64,000 bases of DNA. It comes from an uncultured Alsobacter sp. (GTDB lineage: Bacteria > Pseudomonadota > Alphaproteobacteria > Rhizobiales > Beijerinckiaceae). Positions 16,917 through 25,503 of the stretch are shown in pieces. How positions within the stretch are numbered: the first letter of the stretch is position 1; the number at the start of each line of letters is the position of its first letter. Where the stretch lies: assembly GCF_945952055.1 (NCBI RefSeq), contig NZ_CAMFHB010000006.1:124001-188000 (forward strand), in the 5' to 3' direction. The notes under the pieces are model-generated. The model made no database searches, had not been told where the DNA came from, and saw only the letters and a list, made by a program, of their open reading frames with translations. The translations under genes were made by a program, and so were the position numbers.

Positions 16917-17573
16917 TCAGTCTTCCACGAGGTAGCCGTAACCCCGTCTGGTCACGATCGTGTCGGGGCCGATCTTGCGCCGGATCCGCTTCACCAGCGC
17001 CTCGATGGCATTGCTGTCGGGCTCCTGATCGCTGGCGTAGATGTGCTCCTCGATCTCGACCTGGGAGACGATCCGCCCCTTGTTGTGGACGAGGTAGCGA
17101 AGGAGCCGGAACTCGAGCGGGGAGAGTTCGATCGTGCCACCCTGCATGGTGACCGTCATGCGGCGCGTGTCGATGCTGATGGGCCCTGCCTCAAGGACGT
17201 GGGACGGGTGCCGCTCGCTGCGCCGCAGGATCGCGTTCAGGCGCGCCAGCAGCTCCTCGACGTGGAAGGGCTTGGGCAGGTAGTCGTCGGCGCCCGCGTC
17301 GATGCCCTCCACGCGCTCCATCCACGACCCACGGGCCGTCAGGCACAGGATGGGCGTCCGGATGCCGGCGCGCCGGAGGCGCTTCATCACGGACAGGCCG
17401 TCGAGCCTGGGCAGCCCGAGATCGAGAATGATGGCGTCGAAGTCCTCGGTCTCGCCGCGGAACCAGCCCTCTTCGCCGTCGTGGCAGGCTTCCACCACGT
17501 AGCCCGCGCGGACGAGCTGTTCCCTGACTTCGTCGACGATCCGAACCTCGTCCTCCACCAGCAGGACGCGCAC
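16917..17573 (-). CDS. PhoP-like OmpR-family response regulator
   Basis: DNA-binding regulator, 218 aa. The receiver contains LLVEDEVRIVDEV at residue 4, the phospho-acceptor Asp in IILDLGLPRLDGL near 51 and the lysine in LPKPFHVEEL near 101. The winged helix covers about residues 125-218, with ELSPLEFRLLRYL and the terminal GYGYLVED. Spacing of three bases to the PepSY gene and two bases to the kinase shows one transcript. It probably controls envelope functions and its own operon. Confidence 0.93.
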   Translation of the reverse strand: MRVLLVEDEVRIVDEVREQLVRAGYVVEACHDGEEGWFRGETEDFDAIILDLGLPRLDGLSVMKRLRRAGIRTPILCLTARGSWMERVEGIDAGADDYLPKPFHVEELLARLNAILRRSERHPSHVLEAGPISIDTRRMTVTMQGGTIELSPLEFRLLRYLVHNKGRIVSQVEIEEHIYASDQEPDSNAIEALVKRIRRKIGPDTIVTRRGYGYLVED

Positions 17574-17576
17574 GTA

Positions 17577-18524
17577 TCACCTCACCTCGAGGACCCGGTT
17601 GCGGCGCGCGTCGACGACGACGTCGCGGTACCAGCCGTCCTTGGCCAACACGGTGACAGTGTATGTCATGGTCCCGGCCTGATTGCGAGACACCTTCACG
17701 TCGAGCACCGACCCCGGCACCGTCGAGCGGACGGTCGCCAGGACCTTGTCAAAGGGCACCGCCTGTCCGCGGGTCACGGCCTCGCGTGCGATGTCCTGGT
17801 CGCCGCGGCCGGTCTCACGGCCTCGCTGGGGCGGGGTGCGCTCCGGCTGCGTGCCGCGCGGCGCGGGAGCCGTCGCAGCGGAGTCCTCGAGTTTCTGCGT
17901 CGGTGGCCCGTGGCGGCCCTGATCGGCGGCCTTCTTCGGCCCGCCGAACAAGGCGCCGAGGAAATCGGCAATTCCGGACAGGCCGGACGGAGCATCCCTG
18001 CCATTCCCACGCGCGCCGTTCGAGCCGCCGGTGGCGCTCGCACTGCCGAGCCCCACGGCACCGTTGGCCGCGCCTCCGGCGCTGGCGCTTCCTGTGTCGC
18101 CGGCGGTGCCGCTGGCATTCCCGCTGCTGCTGCCATTCGCTCCGCCGGCGGAATTCCCGCCGGCATTGCCGTTGTTGCCGGCATTGCCACTGGCGTTGCC
18201 GCCCGCGTTCGAGTTTCCGCCGGCGTTTCCGTTTCCGTTGCCCCCGGCGTTCGAATTTCCACCGCCGTTGGCGTTGCCGTTGCCATTTCCGCCGGCGTTG
18301 GAGTTCCCGCCGGCATTGCCGTTGCCGCCGCCATTCCCGTTCCCGTTGCCGTTTCCGCCGCCGTTGCCGTTTCCGCCGCCGTTGCCGTTTCCGCCCGCGT
18401 TGCCGTTGCCGTCATTCTCGGCAAAAGCGTTCCACGTGGACACCGGCACCACGGCGCACGCCAGCATCAGGACCAAGGCGGTCCTGGCTCCGGTCCTGAG
18501 AAGGGTGTTTCGCGACGTCGTCAT
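17577..18524 (-). CDS. Exported Gly/Asn-repeat protein with C-terminal PepSY domain
   Basis: 315 aa. An N-terminal signal peptide (hydrophobic TALVLMLACAVVPVS, likely cut after AFA near residue 35) leads to about 130 residues built almost only of Gly and Asn with some Ala and Ser (units such as GGNGN, GGNSNA). A linker rich in Ser/Ala/Gly follows, then a PepSY-like domain over about the last 75 residues (PFDKVLATVRSTVPGSVLDV onward). PepSY proteins often accompany PhoPQ-type systems and may modulate periplasmic proteases or the kinase. The repeat is low complexity and GC-rich, hence prone to length change. First gene of the operon, after a 123-bp gap holding an inverted repeat. Confidence 0.8.
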   Translation of the reverse strand: MTTSRNTLLRTGARTALVLMLACAVVPVSTWNAFAENDGNGNAGGNGNGGGNGNGGGNGNGNGNGGGNGNAGGNSNAGGNGNGNANGGGNSNAGGNGNGNAGGNSNAGGNASGNAGNNGNAGGNSAGGANGSSSGNASGTAGDTGSASAGGAANGAVGLGSASATGGSNGARGNGRDAPSGLSGIADFLGALFGGPKKAADQGRHGPPTQKLEDSAATAPAPRGTQPERTPPQRGRETGRGDQDIAREAVTRGQAVPFDKVLATVRSTVPGSVLDVKVSRNQAGTMTYTVTVLAKDGWYRDVVVDARRNRVLEVR

Positions 18525-18535
18525 GGGCCGGTCTT

Positions 18536-18560
18536 AGCGCAAGGCCCCTGACCTTGCGCT
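18536..18560. promoter_or_regulatory. Perfect 9+9 inverted repeat upstream of the PepSY/two-component operon
   Basis: Arms AGCGCAAGG and CCTTGCGCT are separated by 7 bases, 12 bases upstream of the PepSY ATG. A related half-site with TGACCTTGCG on the minus strand recurs at about 18590-18604 (GACCGCAAGGTC). The repeated TGACCTTGCG core suggests an operator, perhaps for the operon's own regulator. The repeat could also fold in the 5' leader. Confidence 0.4.
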
Positions 18561-18647
18561 GACATCCCATTTCATGTCGATAATTGTCGGACCGCAAGGT
18601 CAACAATCTGGATCGACATACCCCTTAGGAGCAGGCGTGACGCCCGG

Positions 18648-19334
18648 TCAGGCGTCGATCAGGGCGGTCGGCCGCGCGAGCCGGCGCAGCGCCTCCGCGT
18701 CCCTGATGGCGATGGCCGCTCCGTGGAACGACACGCCGTGCGGTTCCAGCGAGGCGATGGTCCGCGACAGGTTCTCCGGGGTCATGCCCAGGAGCGAGGC
18801 GAGGGTGCGCTTGCGGAACGGCAGCTGGATGCGCTCGGCGCCCACGCGCTCGGCGCTGGAGAGGATCCAGTTCGCCAGGCGCTCGGCAGAGTTGCGGAGC
18901 TTCTGGTTGTTGATCTCGCGCACCAGGTCCAGGTTCTGGCGAGACACCTCGACCAGCATGGCCTGCGAGAAGCGGCAGCATTCCGAAATGGCCGAGCGAA
19001 GCGCCGATGCCGGCACCATCAGGGCCAGCGACGGGCCGATCGTCCGGGCGCAAGCCAGCGTCGGCTTGTCGGAGATGACGGCCGCGAGCGAGAAAGGCCG
19101 ACCCGGCCCGTAGATGGTCACCGTGCCTTCGCTGTTGCCGTGGCAGGCCGTCAGCTCGGCCGAGCCGCTCAGCAGCACGAACAGGAAGTCGGCGAGGCTG
19201 TCCTGCTCATGCAGGACGACGCCCGTGGGGAACGTCTGCAGGAAGCTCACCGCAAGCATGCGTGAGAACACGGCGTCGTCCATGACCGAGAAGCCGGGAA
19301 GCGCCCGAATGGCTTGGATGTCTTCTGCGCGCAT
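18648..19334 (-). CDS. Crp/Fnr-family transcriptional regulator
   Basis: 228 aa from the ATG at 19334. The cyclic-nucleotide-binding-like beta-roll covers about residues 10-125 (GVVLHEQDSLADFLFVLLSG, GPGRPFSLAAVI) and a Crp-type winged helix about 145-220 (RKRTLASLLGMTPENLSRTI). No FNR-type N-terminal cysteine cluster is seen, so it is not an oxygen-sensing FNR. An in-frame GTG at 19391 would add 19 unconserved residues and lacks a ribosome site. Monocistronic; it lies between the PepSY operon and the reductase gene, with no obvious target. Confidence 0.88.
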   Translation of the reverse strand: MRAEDIQAIRALPGFSVMDDAVFSRMLAVSFLQTFPTGVVLHEQDSLADFLFVLLSGSAELTACHGNSEGTVTIYGPGRPFSLAAVISDKPTLACARTIGPSLALMVPASALRSAISECCRFSQAMLVEVSRQNLDLVREINNQKLRNSAERLANWILSSAERVGAERIQLPFRKRTLASLLGMTPENLSRTIASLEPHGVSFHGAAIAIRDAEALRRLARPTALIDA

Positions 19335-19721
19335 CGGAATCTTTCGACGGGTGACGAGGGCGCCGGCGAAGATGTCCCGCCAGACTGCCACTTCAGGGTT
19401 TGGGAAATGAACCGCGGAGCCAAGCGGACTCAGGCGATTCGCAAGCGAGCATCGTTGGTCGCTGTTGAGGTTCGTCGTAACTGAATCTGAAGCGTGACGA
19501 TAGTCGAAATTACACTTATGGGGCGACTACCAAGCCGCCGATGCAATGCTGAGTTCGTAAAACGGATGTTCGGTGTTCGCTATCGGACCAAAACGCCATC
19601 GCTCAAGCTGGGATCCACAGTGCGGCACGGCGCGAGGCCGAGTGCAACCGCTTGCAATGCTCCGCTCGCCCCAGTGAGCGGGCACAATACGATTTGTTCA
19701 CGATGACGGCAGATGCCGAGG
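19335..19721. other. 387-bp intergenic region with a LacI-like palindrome and a hairpin
   Basis: No credible coding frame. It contains the palindrome TGCAACCGCTTGCA at 19643-19656, which matches the LacI-family operator pattern, and a hairpin CCGCTC/GAGCGG at 19662-19681 about 40 bases beyond the stop of the reductase gene, without a clear U-tract. The remainder must carry the Crp-type gene's promoter. Confidence 0.45.
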
Positions 19722-21197
19722 TCAGCCGGTCACGACTGCCTCGGCCTCCATCTCCACGAGGTAGTCGCCGATGAGGTTGCCGATCTCGACCAGCGTATTC
19801 GCCGGACGGATCTCGCCGAAATAGCGGCCATGGGCGCGGGACACGGGCTCCCAGTCGCTCGCGTTCCGCAGATAGATCCGCGTGCGCACCACATCCTCCA
19901 GCGAACCGCCGAGCGCGGCGACGCTCGCAGCGATCTTGTCGAGGATGTAGACGGCCTGGCCCGCTGGATCGCCCGGGCAGACCACCTCGCCCGATCCATG
20001 CGTCGCGGTCGTCCCGCTCACGAGGATCCGGTCGCCGACCCTGACCGCGCGGCTGTAGCCGCACACGGGCTCCCAGATGCTGCCGCTGTCGATGCGCGTG
20101 CGACCGGGGCGGCCCGGAACCGGCTCCGCGCGATAGACCTTCGGGATGGCAGCCAGGTGATGGCTGAGGTCGCCGGAAGCGGTGAGGAACGGCGGCCGGC
20201 GATACTCGTCGCCGCAGTCGCCCGGAATGCGCCGCGAGGCGGCGAAGGCCCGGTCGAGGAGGGCCTTGTCCTCGTCGTCCAGCACCACGTCGAAGGTCCG
20301 CAGGTTGTCGGCCCGGTGCTCGCGCTCCGTCAGCCGCGCGCCGACGATCACGCCCGCGACGGCCGGCTGGTCCAGGACCCAGCGGGTCGCGACGTTGGCG
20401 ATGGACGCGCCGTGGCGCCGGCCGACGGCCTGCAACGCGGCGAGGATCGTCTGCAGCACGTCCCAGCCGCCGATCGCCTCCACGAAGCGCTGGTACTTCA
20501 TCTTGCTCCAGTCGTCGTGCGCCGAGGGCGCCGCGCCGAGCCAGCGCTCCGACAGCAGCCCGCCCGCAAGCGTGCCGTAGGCGAGAAGCTTCACGCCGTT
20601 GGCGAGGCAGAACGTGCTCATGTCCTCCGCCGCGCGCCGGTCCAGCACCGAGAAGCACACCTGGTTGGTGGCCACGGGGATGCCGTGGCGGACCAGCAGC
20701 GCCAGATGGGCGGTGTCGAAATTGGTGACGCCGATGTGACGGATGCGGCCTTCCTGGCGCAGCGCCGCGAGCCCCTGCATGGCATCCAGGTAGTTCGGAT
20801 GCTCGAAGGTCCACCAGTGGAACTGGAGCAGGTCGATCGTCTCGACGCCAAGGCGATCGAGGCTGCGCTGGACGCCGGCGCGCACCGTCTCGGCGGTCAT
20901 CGGGCCGGGCGGCGGGCACCACTTGGTGAAGACGGTCGCCGCGGGACCGCCCTCCCTGCGGGCGGCCTCCAGGAAGCGGCCCGTGATGAGTTCGGCGCCG
21001 CCGTAGTGGTCGGCCATGTCGAAGGTGTCGAACCCCGCGCGGGCATAGGCGGCCATGTCCTGGGCGGCCCGCGCGTGGTCGAGGACGCGCCCGTCGCGCT
21101 CCTGGTCGGCGACCTGCCAGAGCCCCGTGACGAGGCGGCTGATCTCGAGGCCGGGGGCGAGTTGCGTGCGGGGCGGGCGGCGGGTGGTTTCGGTCAT
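19722..21197 (-). CDS. Aldo/keto reductase fused to a RidA-family domain
   Basis: 491 aa. Residues about 10-340 form an aldo/keto reductase barrel with the tetrad visible in FDTFDMADHYGGAE (Asp, Tyr near 60-65), VFTKW (Lys near 88) and LLQFHWW (His near 124). Residues about 365-491 form a Rid/YjgF domain (RVGDRILVSGTTATHGSG, then TLVEIGNLIGDYLVEMEAEAV). The arginine that gives RidA its imine deaminase activity is normally in the PTRS-type position; here the corresponding segment reads RPANTLVEI, so it appears absent. The Rid domain may therefore have a different role. Single gene next to the GntR regulator. Confidence 0.87.
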   Translation of the reverse strand: MTETTRRPPRTQLAPGLEISRLVTGLWQVADQERDGRVLDHARAAQDMAAYARAGFDTFDMADHYGGAELITGRFLEAARREGGPAATVFTKWCPPPGPMTAETVRAGVQRSLDRLGVETIDLLQFHWWTFEHPNYLDAMQGLAALRQEGRIRHIGVTNFDTAHLALLVRHGIPVATNQVCFSVLDRRAAEDMSTFCLANGVKLLAYGTLAGGLLSERWLGAAPSAHDDWSKMKYQRFVEAIGGWDVLQTILAALQAVGRRHGASIANVATRWVLDQPAVAGVIVGARLTEREHRADNLRTFDVVLDDEDKALLDRAFAASRRIPGDCGDEYRRPPFLTASGDLSHHLAAIPKVYRAEPVPGRPGRTRIDSGSIWEPVCGYSRAVRVGDRILVSGTTATHGSGEVVCPGDPAGQAVYILDKIAASVAALGGSLEDVVRTRIYLRNASDWEPVSRAHGRYFGEIRPANTLVEIGNLIGDYLVEMEAEAVVTG

Positions 21198-21283
21198 GAC
21201 TGGTCGCTGGTCCGTGGTGTCGGCGAGGGACTATAGTGGAGGTGCCGCCGGACGCCATCCGCGAAGCGACGTCGGTGAGCCGA

Positions 21284-21991
21284 TCAGGAGCGGCGGCCCA
21301 CGAGCGCGGTGGCGAGGTCGAGGCTGGTCCCCTTGCCACGGGCGAGATCGAGATCGTGCTCGACGTGCTCCAGGTGCGCGGTCATGAGGGCGACGGCGGT
21401 GTCCGCGTCGTGCCGCGCGATGGCCTCCAGCAGGGCTTCGTGCTCCTGCGTGCCGCACGAGGACGCCCGCGTCGTGCCGTAGAGCGCGATGACCAGTGCC
21501 GACCGGGAAATCAGCTCGCGCAGGAAGCCCGTGAGCACGTCCTGCCGCGACAGCTGGGCGATGCGCATGTGGAAGTCGCCCGACAGGCGAATGGCGGCCG
21601 ACCGGTCGCCACGGGCCAGGGCTTCGCCTTCGGCGGCGATGTGGCCTCGCAGCGCCCGGACGTCGGCCGGCTTGCAGCTTTTCGCGGCATCGCGGATCAG
21701 GGCGGCCTCGACGACCCGGCGCGCGTGGAAGACCTGGCGCGCCTCGGTCACCGTCGGCGAGGCCACGGTCGCGCCGCGGTGCGGGCGCATGGTCACGATC
21801 TGGTCGCGGGCCAGCATGCGAAGGGCCGCGCGCACGATGGTGCGGCTCACCCCGAACGTCGTTCCCAGGTCGTCTTCCCCCAGCCGCGTCCCGGGGGCCA
21901 GCCGCTGCTCGACGATGGCACCGACGATCGCCTCCGCGATCTCGGACGAGCGGTCGGCGGCTTCGGGCAGGCCGGTCGTGCCATCGGTCAC
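21284..21991 (-). CDS. GntR-family (FCD) transcriptional regulator
   Basis: 235 aa from the GTG at 21991, chosen because a GAGGAG ribosome site lies 8 bases upstream; longer in-frame starts run into an operator-like palindrome. The N-terminal winged helix (about 12-80) contains TRLGEDDLGTTFGVSRTIVR and the FCD ligand domain (about 90-225) follows with ARRVVEAALIRDAAK. Divergently placed against the ABC-importer/hydantoinase operon at 22229, so it is probably its ligand-responsive repressor. FCD domains bind organic acids, often with a metal. Confidence 0.9.
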   Translation of the reverse strand: MTDGTTGLPEAADRSSEIAEAIVGAIVEQRLAPGTRLGEDDLGTTFGVSRTIVRAALRMLARDQIVTMRPHRGATVASPTVTEARQVFHARRVVEAALIRDAAKSCKPADVRALRGHIAAEGEALARGDRSAAIRLSGDFHMRIAQLSRQDVLTGFLRELISRSALVIALYGTTRASSCGTQEHEALLEAIARHDADTAVALMTAHLEHVEHDLDLARGKGTSLDLATALVGRRS

Positions 21992-22043
21992 GGTTGCATC
22001 TCCTCGCGGCGATGATGCCATGCCCGCGGTCTGCGTGCCTGTA

Positions 22044-22082
22044 GAGATCGTATACAATCTCTGCCCCTGATCGTATCCAATT
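22044..22082. promoter_or_regulatory. GntR-type operator region in the divergent promoter
   Basis: An 18-bp near-perfect palindrome GAGATCGTATACAATCTC (22044-22061) centred on GTATAC is followed at 22069-22081 by a second similar half, GATCGTATCCAAT. GTATAC-centred sites are typical of FCD-type GntR repressors. Position between the GntR start and the importer start suits repression of both. Confidence 0.65.
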
Positions 22083-22228
22083 GCCTCTTTATTGGGCGCC
22101 CGCCGCTCGCCACCTGGCCGATCGCGGCCCCACGCACCGCGGCTGTCTTCGCAAGTCTCTCAGACTCCCCGCCGAATCCGCGCTGGCACGGCCTTTGTAT
22201 CGCTCCCCTCGCAATCAGGAGTGATCGC

Positions 22229-23215
<987 letters not shown>

Positions 23216-23245
23216 CGCGACGGGCTTTTTCATGAGGAGAGGGGC

Positions 23246-24538
23246 ATGACTGACGAAACCATCAAGACGACGCGGGTATCGCGTCGCTCGGTGCTGAAGA
23301 CGGCCGGTGCCGTCGCCGGCGCCGCTGCCGGCTCGGGCGCCATCACCGGCTTCCCGGCCGTCTGGTCGCAGGAGAAGAAGGTCCTGCGCTATCTCGGCAC
23401 GGCGGTGAACCAGGCCGACGACATCAACAAGCAGCTCCTGAAGGACACGGGCATCACGCTCGAGTACATCTCGGCCACGACGGACGACGTCACCAAGCGC
23501 GTCATCACCCAGCCGAACTCGTTCGACGTGCTCGACACGGAATACTTCAGCCTGAAGAAGCTCATTCCGTCGGGCAACATCCTTGCTCTCGACGCCAAGA
23601 AGATCAAGGAATTCGACAACATCACGCCGGTCTTCACCAAGGGCCAGCTGCCGAACGGCAAGGTCATCGGCGACCAGGGCACGGCGCCCAAGAAGGTGAT
23701 GTTCCTCGAGGGCAAGAACTCCACCAAGTTCGCCAAGGGCGTGACGGAGTGGGTCACCCTCATCCCGACGACCTACAATGCCGACACGCTCGGCATCCGC
23801 CCCGACCTGATCAAGCGTCCGATCGAAAGCTGGAAGGAGCTCCTGAACCCCGAGTTCAAGGGCAAGGCCTCGATCCTCAACATCCCGTCGATCGGCATCA
23901 TGGATGCGGCGATGGTCGTGGAAGCCTCCGGCCTCTACAAGTACCCCGACAAGGGGAACATGACGAAGCAGGAAATCGACCTGACGATGAAGGTGCTGAC
24001 GGAGGCCAAGAAGGCCGGCCAGTTCCGCGCCTTCTGGAAGGACTTCAACGAGTCCGTCAACCTGATGGCGTCCGGCGAGACGGTCATCCAGTCGATGTGG
24101 TCGCCGGCCGTGACGGCCGTGCGTTCCAAGGGCATTCCCTGCGTGTTCCAGCCGCTCAAGGAAGGCTATCGCTCCTGGGCCTCCGGCTTCTGCATGTCGA
24201 AGGGCGTCACGGGCAAGAAGGCGGAGTGGGCCTACGAGTTCGTCAACTGGTTCCTGTCCGGCTGGGCCGGCGCCTACCTGAACCGCCAGGGCTACTACTC
24301 GGCCGTTCTCCCGACCGCCAAGAAGTTCATGACGGAAGACGAGTGGGGCTTCTGGATGGAAGGCAAGGCGGCCAAGAACGACATCAAGGCTCCGGACGGC
24401 TCGCTGCTCGAGAAGGCCGGCTCCAAGCGCGACGGCGGCTCCTACGACGACCGCATGGGCAACGTCGCCTGCTGGAACGCCGTCATGGACGAGAACGACT
24501 ACATGGTCCGCAAGTGGAACGAGTTCATCGCCGCCTGA
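23246..24538 (+). CDS. PotD-like ABC transporter substrate-binding protein with Tat signal
   Basis: Periplasmic ligand-binding protein, 430 aa. The N-terminus has a twin-arginine motif SRRSVLKTAG near residue 11 followed by an Ala/Gly-rich hydrophobic stretch ending about residue 37, so export in folded form by Tat is likely. The mature part resembles extracellular solute-binding family 1/PotD proteins (NSFDVLDTEYFSLKKLIPSG). A strong GAGGAGAGGGG ribosome site suits high expression. An intrinsic terminator directly follows, which would leave this subunit in excess over the permeases. Confidence 0.9.
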   Translation: MTDETIKTTRVSRRSVLKTAGAVAGAAAGSGAITGFPAVWSQEKKVLRYLGTAVNQADDINKQLLKDTGITLEYISATTDDVTKRVITQPNSFDVLDTEYFSLKKLIPSGNILALDAKKIKEFDNITPVFTKGQLPNGKVIGDQGTAPKKVMFLEGKNSTKFAKGVTEWVTLIPTTYNADTLGIRPDLIKRPIESWKELLNPEFKGKASILNIPSIGIMDAAMVVEASGLYKYPDKGNMTKQEIDLTMKVLTEAKKAGQFRAFWKDFNESVNLMASGETVIQSMWSPAVTAVRSKGIPCVFQPLKEGYRSWASGFCMSKGVTGKKAEWAYEFVNWFLSGWAGAYLNRQGYYSAVLPTAKKFMTEDEWGFWMEGKAAKNDIKAPDGSLLEKAGSKRDGGSYDDRMGNVACWNAVMDENDYMVRKWNEFIAA

Positions 24539-24556
24539 GGCGCTGACCGACGATCC

Positions 24557-24588
24557 GGCCGCGGCGGCTCGTCCGCCGCGGCCTTTTT
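24557..24588 (+). terminator. Intrinsic (partial) terminator between binding-protein and permease genes
   Basis: An 11-bp perfect GC stem (GGCCGCGGCGG / CCGCCGCGGCC) with a 5-base loop is followed by TTTTT. It lies 18 bases after the binding-protein stop and probably attenuates read-through into the permease and enzyme genes. Confidence 0.8.
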
Positions 24589-24616
24589 CAGCCGGCAAGA
24601 CGGGAGCGCGGTCCGC

Positions 24617-25501
24617 GTGAAGACGAAAGATCCCTTCACCCTTCCCGCCTGGGCTCAGGTCGGTCCGTTCGCGTTCGTCTTCGGGCTGTTCTTCATCATC
24701 CCGCTGGCCTTCGTGGTGATGGTCAGCTTCTGGGACTACACCGAGTATTCGCTCGTCCCCGACTTCACGCTGCGCAGCTACGTCGAGACCTTCGAGGGCT
24801 GCTACGACCAGCTTCCCGGCCTGTGCACGATCCTGAAGACCTACGTGTCGACGGTGAAGTTCTGCTTCCTGGTGTGGCTCTTCACCCTGCTGATCGGCTT
24901 CACGATCGCCTATTTCCTGGCCTTCCACGTCCAGTCGGTGACCATGCAGATGACGCTGGCGCTCATCAGCACCATCCCGTTCTGGACGTCGAACGTGATC
25001 CGCATGATCTCGTGGATCCCGCTGCTCGGGCGCAACGGCCTCGTCAACCAGGGCCTGATCAAGCTCGGCGTGATCAAGGAGCCGCTGGAATGGCTGCTCT
25101 ACTCGGATTTCGCCGTGGTGCTTGCCTTCGTGCACCTGTTCACGTTCTTCATGGTGATCCCGATCTTCAACTCGATGGCCCGCATCGACAAGCGGCTGAT
25201 CGAGGCCGCCTACGACGCCGGCGCCACCGGCTGGCAGACGCTGTGGACCGTCATCATCCCGCTGGCCAAGCCCGGCATCGTGATCGGCTCGATCTTCGTG
25301 ATCACCATCGTCATGGGTGACTTCGTCACGGTCGGCGTGATGGGCGGCCAGCAGATCGCGTCGGCGGGCAAGATCATCGAGACCCGGCTGGGGGCGCTGC
25401 AGTTCCCGCCGGCCGCGGCCAATGCCGTGATCCTTCTGGCGGTGGTGCTCCTGATCATCACGGCGATGAACCGGGTGGTCGACATCCGCAAGGAGCTCTA
25501 G
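24617..25501 (+). CDS. PotB-like ABC transporter permease
   Basis: Inner-membrane permease, 294 aa, with about six transmembrane helices. The cytoplasmic EAA loop is present as EAAYDAGATGWQTLWTVIIP near residue 197. The GTG at 24617 is preceded by GGGAG at a suitable distance. Only two bases separate it from the next permease gene. It pairs with the PotC-like subunit to form the channel. Confidence 0.92.
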   Translation: MKTKDPFTLPAWAQVGPFAFVFGLFFIIPLAFVVMVSFWDYTEYSLVPDFTLRSYVETFEGCYDQLPGLCTILKTYVSTVKFCFLVWLFTLLIGFTIAYFLAFHVQSVTMQMTLALISTIPFWTSNVIRMISWIPLLGRNGLVNQGLIKLGVIKEPLEWLLYSDFAVVLAFVHLFTFFMVIPIFNSMARIDKRLIEAAYDAGATGWQTLWTVIIPLAKPGIVIGSIFVITIVMGDFVTVGVMGGQQIASAGKIIETRLGALQFPPAAANAVILLAVVLLIITAMNRVVDIRKEL

Positions 25502-25503
25502 AG

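Noticed and set aside
17800-18420. CRISPR-like array in the repeated GGNGN coding region
   Set aside because: Repeats are short, contiguous and in frame, with no spacers and no cas genes.
17663-18537. Long opposite-strand frames over the Gly/Asn repeat gene (Pro/Leu/Phe- or Arg/Cys-rich)
   Set aside because: They are products of the GC-rich repeat read in other frames; the minus-strand frame has a signal peptide and PepSY domain.
19494-19706. 70-codon frame downstream of the aldo/keto reductase
   Set aside because: Basic, low-information product without ribosome site; it runs across the LacI-like palindrome and hairpin.
23216-23245. Terminator before the substrate-binding gene (GGGCTTTTTC)
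   Set aside because: The T-run is not preceded by a stem longer than 4 bp and sits inside the 30-base gap with the ribosome site.
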